Assembly: GCF_963860125.1 (NCBI RefSeq) | Contig: NZ_CAWLFA010000001.1 | Span: 1,798,001-1,862,000 of the forward strand | From: Picosynechococcus sp. PCC 7002 | GTDB lineage: Bacteria > Cyanobacteriota > Cyanobacteriia > Cyanobacteriales > MRBY01 | DNA length: 64,000 bases | Reading direction: 5' to 3' | Shown here: positions 62,244-64,000 of the stretch, one piece after another | Layout of the letters: every line of letters starts with the position of its first letter | Position numbering within the stretch: the stretch's first letter is position 1 | The notes under the pieces: model-generated | The model's input: the letters and a program-made list of their open reading frames with translations, nothing else | Database searches by the model: none | Told to the model about the DNA's origin: nothing | Translations under genes and position numbers: made by a program

Positions 62244-63104
62244 ATGTCTCAACATCTTTTTGCCACTATCGTCACCCCCACTGCTGTTGCTGCGAATAAC
62301 CGGGGGGAGGGCGATGGTAGTACATTATCCACGCTTCAAAAAATCACCCGTGGTTATGACCAATACACCACTGTCAGTGCGGAGGCGATCCGGTGGGCAT
62401 ATCGAGAATATTTTCAGTACCATCATGGGGATGAAACCAACCGCAGTTTTGACCCGGACAAAGATATTTACGAGTTTCAGACTGAGAAGTTTAATGCCGA
62501 GACATTCATTGACGATGACCTTTTTGGGTACATGGATGCCAAGAAAGGAGCGAAAAATGAGAATGCGACAACTAAACGCCGAGGTGCTTTAGAAATTAGT
62601 CGGGCAATCAGCCTTGATCCCTATTGGGGAGATGTGGCTTTTGGTTCCAAGGGTGGCGAGAAAAATAAAACTTCCATCCATCAAACGGAAGTCCATTGCA
62701 CAGCCTATCAATACACCCTTGCGGTTACACCGGGACATTTAAAAAAAATTGAGCGGGTAAATTATCTCCTCGATGCCATGCCTTCCATTCGCCATGTGGG
62801 TGGTAATCATTCCCGATTCCTATTTGAGTTTCGTCCTGAGTCGATTATCCTGCGGGTCACAGAAGATCCGAGTCCTTGGATTATGGGCTGCTTTGAACGG
62901 GTCAGTGAATCTATTGGTTGTCCCAAATTAGTGCGCCTTGTAGAGGTCAATGATATTCCTGCCAATGAGTTAATCGTTGCGGGGGAAATTGCGGATACGC
63001 CCTACGGTCAACAGCTTAAGGAATTGGGCGTAAATGTTTGTCGCGGTGTAAAAGAGGCGATCGCCCTCACAAAGGAATCTTTGCAGATTAAGCTAGAGGC
63101 ATAA
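62244..63104 (+). CDS. cas7: Cascade backbone subunit Cas7 (DevR-like)
   Basis: A 286-residue Cas7/Cst2/DevR protein that coats the crRNA. Near the N-terminus LFATIVTPTAVAANNRGEGD matches the DevR start, and RGALEISRAISLDPYWGDVA with GGNHSRFLFEFRPES are family signatures. AAGGAAAATAATT precedes the ATG. It follows cas8 by 42 bp. In Myxococcus the DevR homologue acts in autoregulation, so a similar role is possible but unproven here. Confidence 0.9.
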   Translation: MSQHLFATIVTPTAVAANNRGEGDGSTLSTLQKITRGYDQYTTVSAEAIRWAYREYFQYHHGDETNRSFDPDKDIYEFQTEKFNAETFIDDDLFGYMDAKKGAKNENATTKRRGALEISRAISLDPYWGDVAFGSKGGEKNKTSIHQTEVHCTAYQYTLAVTPGHLKKIERVNYLLDAMPSIRHVGGNHSRFLFEFRPESIILRVTEDPSPWIMGCFERVSESIGCPKLVRLVEVNDIPANELIVAGEIADTPYGQQLKELGVNVCRGVKEAIALTKESLQIKLEA

Positions 63105-63120
63105 TTTGGGAGAACAACCG

Positions 63121-63351
63121 ATGCTGATCCAAAAAATTATCGATGAACTCCATGAAATTCCTGAGGATAAACTGAATCAGGTCTATGAACTCATTCATTA
63201 TTTTCAGTTGGGGCTCAAACAAGAGCAAATAAGCATTCCATCAAACGATACAGTCCAAACTTGGTCACAGGGAAATCCTCTCAAAAATACGATTATTGCC
63301 GAAGAGGATATTGTGAGCCCGATTGATGTTGCTTGGGATGCCCAAACATGA
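63121..63351 (+). CDS. VapB-like antitoxin, DUF2281 type
   Basis: A 76-residue acidic protein starting MLIQKIIDELHEIPEDKLNQ, which fits the DUF2281-type antitoxin helix seen before PIN toxins; the tail is acidic (AEEDIVSPIDVAWDAQ). GGGAG lies 8 bases before ATG 63121; a TTG at 63106 is less likely. It lies 16 bp after cas7 and its stop overlaps the toxin start (ATGA). Confidence 0.85.
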   Translation: MLIQKIIDELHEIPEDKLNQVYELIHYFQLGLKQEQISIPSNDTVQTWSQGNPLKNTIIAEEDIVSPIDVAWDAQT

Positions 63352-63734
63352 TCATCCTAGATACCCATGTCTGGATCTGGTGGATGACCGAATCACCAAA
63401 ATTATCTAGTCCAGCAGCAGCGGCGATCGCCGAATATTCCATCATTGGCATACCCAGTATTTCTTGTTGGGAAATAGCAATGTTAGTCGCGAAAAATCGT
63501 CTTACTTTCTCGATGGATGTTCAAACTTGGCTGAAATTATCCTTAGAACATCCCAAAATTCGGCTTTTACCCCTCAGCCCAGAAATTGCGGTGCTTTCCA
63601 CCCGCTTACCTAAAAATTTTCACAGTGATCCAGCGGATCGACTCATTGTTGCAACCTGTTTAACCTACCAAACTTCTCTGGTGTCCAAAGATTCTCTAAG
63701 TCAACAATGGGGACAGTTAGAAGTGATTTGGTAA
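63348..63734 (+). CDS. VapC-like PIN-domain toxin
   Basis: A 128-residue PIN-domain ribonuclease. Active-site acids are visible: Asp in IILDTHVWIWW, Glu in SISCWEIAML, Asp in DPADRLIVAT, and Asp in SKDSLSQQW. Length is usual for VapC. ATG 63348 overlaps the antitoxin stop by four bases, the normal arrangement of vapBC pairs. A HIP1 site lies inside the gene, so it has probably been resident for long. It precedes cas5 by 21 bp. Confidence 0.9.
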   Translation: MIILDTHVWIWWMTESPKLSSPAAAAIAEYSIIGIPSISCWEIAMLVAKNRLTFSMDVQTWLKLSLEHPKIRLLPLSPEIAVLSTRLPKNFHSDPADRLIVATCLTYQTSLVSKDSLSQQWGQLEVIW

Positions 63735-63755
63735 TTTTTGAGATGAAAAAATAAT

Positions 63756-64000
63756 GGAAATACTTTATTTAGAGTGCCCCTGTACCAGTTTCCCTCGAAG
63801 CTTTGCACGGGACTACAAAGAAACCTATCTCTACCCACCACCATCAACGATCTATGGCTTTCTATTATCCCTAGTCGGTGAGGAAGATTTAACCGCCCAT
63901 CTAGGGGTAAAAATTGCCATTGGTCTCATTGGTGATGCACCAACCGTCTCTCGCATTGTTCGCAAACAACGTCACCACAAATTTAGTAAAACTCACATGG
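63756..64000 (+). CDS. cas5: Cascade subunit Cas5 (DevS-like), truncated by window end
   Basis: The first 81 residues are visible: MEILYLECPCTSFPRSFARD followed by YKETYLYPPPSTIYGFLLSL. The ferredoxin-like start and PxxSTIYGFLLSLVGEED are the usual Cas5/DevS N-terminal motif. This subunit caps the 5' handle of crRNA. The reading frame is open to the end of the window; the remainder, and probably cas4, cas1, cas2 and the array, lie beyond. Confidence 0.88.

Noticed and set aside
63100..64000. CRISPR repeat array
   Set aside because: No regularly spaced direct repeats are present in the window; the array must lie beyond the end or elsewhere.

Overview
The window is chromosomal DNA of a cyanobacterium. 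It encodes the photosystem II antenna CP47 (psbB), a flavodiiron protein of the cyanobacterial Flv1 type, an MntCAB manganese transporter, a phytol-kinase-like protein and several cyanobacteria-specific conserved proteins. The palindrome GCGATCGC (HIP1) is very frequent in most genes. Gene content, HIP1 density and moderate GC content suggest a Synechococcus sp. PCC 7002-like (Picosynechococcus) organism; that identification is inference.

Layout. 1-7.2 kb: a secreted SH3-like protein broken by a frameshift in its signal peptide, a long AT-rich gap, a YihY/BrkB membrane protein, metK, galE, a DUF3727 protein and mltG. 7.2-13.5 kb: an MnmD-like methyltransferase, then a four-gene ABC-2 exporter (HlyD adaptor, double ATPase, two permeases) on the minus strand. 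13.7-25.3 kb: an uncharacterised trio (two beta-rich, arrestin-like proteins and a mini AAA+ ATPase), a Ser/Thr kinase with WD40 repeats, ychF, a lumenal-type protein, aroE, a YrdC-like protein, mntCAB and a TPR protein. 25.3-34.6 kb: recJ, a J-domain protein, a DUF4010 membrane protein, rpsU with a clear terminator, a CobT-like protein, flv1, recR (apparently starting at ATT) and a SLOG protein.

34.7-39.8 kb is a guanidine module: HypA- and HypB-like nickel chaperones, a three-part ABC importer and an arginase-family enzyme resembling the Ni-dependent guanidine hydrolase GdmH. Together they would import guanidine, load nickel and release urea and ammonia. 39.9-48.2 kb: an LCCL-domain protein, hemB, a HIP1-free insert with an HNH endonuclease flanked by an Uma2 remnant and an intact Uma2 gene, ileS, a phytol-kinase-like gene and a YkvA protein. 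48.3-56.6 kb: psbB, a small conserved protein, a Tat-exported metallo-beta-lactamase-fold protein, an operon DUF3285-ybeY-dgkA-trpG, a CSP41-like epimerase, a DUF1493 protein and a CrtH/CrtO-like FAD oxidoreductase.

56.8-64.0 kb is a class 1 CRISPR-Cas operon of the Dev/MYXAN type: WYL regulator, cas6, cas3, cas8 (Cmx1/DevT), cas7 (DevR), an intervening VapBC-type toxin-antitoxin pair, and cas5 (DevS) cut by the window end. All genes run in one direction with overlaps or very short gaps. No CRISPR array, cas1, cas2 or cas4 lies inside the window; they may follow beyond 64 kb. The toxin-antitoxin pair wedged between two Cascade subunit genes is the most interesting feature. No tRNA or rRNA gene was recognised.
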